Source: Prevotellaceae bacterium (GTDB lineage: Bacteria > Bacteroidota > Bacteroidia > Bacteroidales > UBA932). Taken from it: DNA of 6,532 bases. Positions 4,446 through 6,532 of this stretch are shown here, in pieces. The notes under the pieces are model-generated. The model saw nothing but the letters and a program-made list of their open reading frames with translations, ran no database searches and was not told where the DNA came from. The position numbers and the translations under genes are program-made. The stretch lies in the NCBI GenBank assembly GCA_031289385.1, contig JAITPP010000221.1:1-6532 (forward strand), written 5' to 3'. Position 1 is the first letter of the stretch, and each line of letters opens with the position of its first letter.

Positions 4446-6532
4446 ATGGCTATTGACATAAAATTACGACAAATTTTCCTCGAAGGGGACGAAGCCGAAA
4501 GTGTAAATTATATTCCGCTTTCGTTAGACGAAGATTTTGCAAAAATAAATACCAAAGAATTACCCGAATCTTTGCCAATATTAACATTGCGCAATTCGGT
4601 GCTTTTTCCCGAAATTCTTATACCTATAACCGTAGGGCGCGAAAAATCAATAAAACTTGTGCGCGAAATTTACGCAACATCAAAAATTTTGGGCGCAGTT
4701 GCTCAGTCCGACTCGAAAGTTGAAAATCCCACAAAAAAAGATTTAAACAAAATCGGCACTGTTGCCCGTATTCTCAGAATCTTAGAAATGCCCGATGGCG
4801 CAATAACAGCCGTATTGCAAGGCGTAAAACGTTTTGAAATAAAAAATATTATTGACGAAGACCCTTATTTTGTTGCAAATGTAAAATATCTTGGCGAAGA
4901 AAAACCTAAAATGCCTAACGAAAATTACGACGCAATCATAAGTTCGATAAAAGATATTGCAGTACAAATTATACGGCAATCGCCAATGCCGCAAGAAGTT
5001 ATATTTGCAATTAAAAATATCGAACGTCGCGGTTTTCTGATAAATTACATAGGCTCGAATCTTGATATTACACACAACGTAAGCGACCAGCAATCGTTGC
5101 TCGAAATAGGAAATTTGAAAGACCGCGCATTAAAATTGCTTGAAATATTACAGAAAGAACTTAAACAACTCGAAATAAAAAACGATATTCAACGCAAAGT
5201 TCGCCACGAAATTGACCAGCAACAACGCGAATATTATTTGCATCAACAAATGAAAACAATTCAAGACGAATTGGGAGAAAACCCTGCCGAACAGGATATT
5301 GCCGAACTACGCGAACGCGCAAAAACAAAAAAATGGAGTGACGAAATAGGCGAATTTTTTGAAAAAGAAACTGCCAAACTCGAAAGAATGAACCCTGCGG
5401 TTGGCGAATTTTCTGTTCAACTAACTTATCTGCAACTGTTGCTCGACCTGCCTTGGAACGAATACACCGAAGACAGTCTTGACATAAAAAAAGCACAAAA
5501 AATATTAGACGAAGACCATTACGGGCTTGATAAAGTAAAAGACCGAATTTTGGAATATCTTGCCGTGATAAAACTGAAAAACGATTTGAAATCGCCAATA
5601 ATTTGCCTTTACGGACCTCCGGGAATAGGAAAAACATCGTTGGGAAAATCAATAGCACGGGCAATAGGACGCGAATTTGGAAGAATATCGCTTGGCGGAC
5701 TGCACGACGAAGCCGAAATTCGCGGACACCGCAAAACATATATCGGCGCAATGCCCGGACGAATTATTCAAACCGTAAAACGCTGTAAATCTGCAAATCC
5801 CGTAATAATTCTTGACGAAATAGACAAAATAGGCAACGATTTCAGAGGCGACCCTGCATCGGCATTGCTTGAAGTGCTTGACCCTGAACAAAATTCAACA
5901 TTTCACGATAATTATATCGACTTAAATTTCGATTTGTCTAAAACAATGTTTATCACAACCGCCAACAATATAGCAACAATAAATCCCGCCTTGCGCGACC
6001 GTATGGAAATGATTCCGATGAGCGGATATTTAGTTGAAGAAAAAATAGAAATTGCAAAACGCCATCTTATTCCAAAACAATTGGATGCACACGGAATTAA
6101 ACCCGACACAATCGTACTTAATGACGATGTGATAGAAATAATTATCGAATCATATACAAAAGAATCGGGCGTGCGCTCGCTCGACAAACAAATTGCAAAA
6201 GTTGCCCGCTATTATGCCAAACAAATTGCGCTAAACGAAAAAATAACGTCAAAAATATCAAAAGAAAAAATAAGAGAAATACTTGGCGTTCCGATATTTA
6301 CAAAAGACGAATATCAAGGTAACGATTTTGCAGGCGTTGTTACAGGACTTGCGTGGACAGCACTTGGCGGCGAAATTCTTTTTATAGAAACAAGTTTGAG
6401 CAAAGGCAAAGGCAAACTTACCATTACCGGAAATTTAGGCGACGTAATGAAAGAATCGGCTTTGATAGCGCTTGAATACGTAAAAGCGCACGCCAATATG
6501 TTTAATATTGATTATTCTGTTTTTGAAAAATG
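4446..6532 (+). CDS. lon: ATP-dependent Lon protease, 3'-truncated by window edge
   Basis: Cytosolic AAA+ serine protease that degrades misfolded and regulatory proteins. The frame is open from ATG 4446 to the window end (695 codons plus two bases). ATG 4446 is the first start after an in-frame TGA at 4437-4439. Layout: N-terminal substrate-binding domain (about 40-240, opening LPILTLRNSVLFPE); helical linker with QQREYYLHQQMKTIQDELGE (from about 259); AAA+ module with Walker A GPPGIGKT (390-397), pore-side and post-Walker region LGGLHDEAEIRGHRK, Walker B ILDEID (D457, E458), sensor-1 N507, likely arginine finger R519 and sensor-2 R577 (GVRSLDKQ); then the start of the protease domain, VTGLAWT (632-638) and GKGKLTITGNLGDVMKES. 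The Ser-Lys dyad, expected near residue 713, is beyond the edge, so catalytic competence cannot be judged. The N-terminus is about 34 residues longer than in E. coli, as seen in other Bacteroidota. No frameshift is visible. Confidence 0.97.
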   Translation, partial: MAIDIKLRQIFLEGDEAESVNYIPLSLDEDFAKINTKELPESLPILTLRNSVLFPEILIPITVGREKSIKLVREIYATSKILGAVAQSDSKVENPTKKDLNKIGTVARILRILEMPDGAITAVLQGVKRFEIKNIIDEDPYFVANVKYLGEEKPKMPNENYDAIISSIKDIAVQIIRQSPMPQEVIFAIKNIERRGFLINYIGSNLDITHNVSDQQSLLEIGNLKDRALKLLEILQKELKQLEIKNDIQRKVRHEIDQQQREYYLHQQMKTIQDELGENPAEQDIAELRERAKTKKWSDEIGEFFEKETAKLERMNPAVGEFSVQLTYLQLLLDLPWNEYTEDSLDIKKAQKILDEDHYGLDKVKDRILEYLAVIKLKNDLKSPIICLYGPPGIGKTSLGKSIARAIGREFGRISLGGLHDEAEIRGHRKTYIGAMPGRIIQTVKRCKSANPVIILDEIDKIGNDFRGDPASALLEVLDPEQNSTFHDNYIDLNFDLSKTMFITTANNIATINPALRDRMEMIPMSGYLVEEKIEIAKRHLIPKQLDAHGIKPDTIVLNDDVIEIIIESYTKESGVRSLDKQIAKVARYYAKQIALNEKITSKISKEKIREILGVPIFTKDEYQGNDFAGVVTGLAWTALGGEILFIETSLSKGKGKLTITGNLGDVMKESALIALEYVKAHANMFNIDYSVFEK

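Noticed and set aside
5161..5751. Minus-strand 196-residue open frame inside lon
   Set aside because: It lies antisense to the conserved Lon linker and Walker A region; its Arg/Phe-rich composition is what the complement of a Glu/Lys/Arg-rich coding frame gives.

Overview
The window looks like an ordinary chromosomal stretch from a member of the Bacteroidota, probably Bacteroidales or a related order. Evidence: the DNA is AT-rich; two start regions carry the TAnnTTTG -7 element typical of this phylum; Shine-Dalgarno sequences are absent; and the proteins (type B L31, the DAKRGDI subgroup of PyrF, the LGGLHDEAEIRGHRK form of Lon) fit that group. The lineage call is inference from sequence alone.

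All five supported genes are on the + strand. Block 1 (1-3405) starts with a short AT-rich leader containing direct repeats and a promoter, followed by pepT (peptidase T), mqnC (radical SAM enzyme of futalosine-dependent menaquinone synthesis) and pyrF (orotidine 5'-phosphate decarboxylase). The gaps of 11 and 48 bases suggest co-transcription, although the three functions are not linked biochemically. Block 2 (3406-3912) is about 500 bases of non-coding DNA. It opens with a heptanucleotide tandem array directly on the pyrF stop codon, continues with an imperfect inverted repeat resembling dispersed intergenic repeats, and ends with a good promoter for rpmE2. Block 3 is rpmE2 (ribosomal protein bL31 type B) with an intrinsic terminator. 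Block 4 is lon, with a roughly 220-base region between the terminator and the lon start, and the gene running off the right edge. The lon leader holds a near-consensus sigma-54 (-24/-12) promoter and a perfect 7+2+7 palindrome, so lon may be a regulated transcription unit.

I found no phage, IS element, CRISPR array, RNA gene or undescribed multi-gene system. The genes are housekeeping; the points worth a second look are in the non-coding DNA (possible sigma-54 control of lon, the heptamer array at the pyrF end, the 3524-3603 inverted repeat) plus an unusual Cys in a usually proline-containing motif of MqnC.
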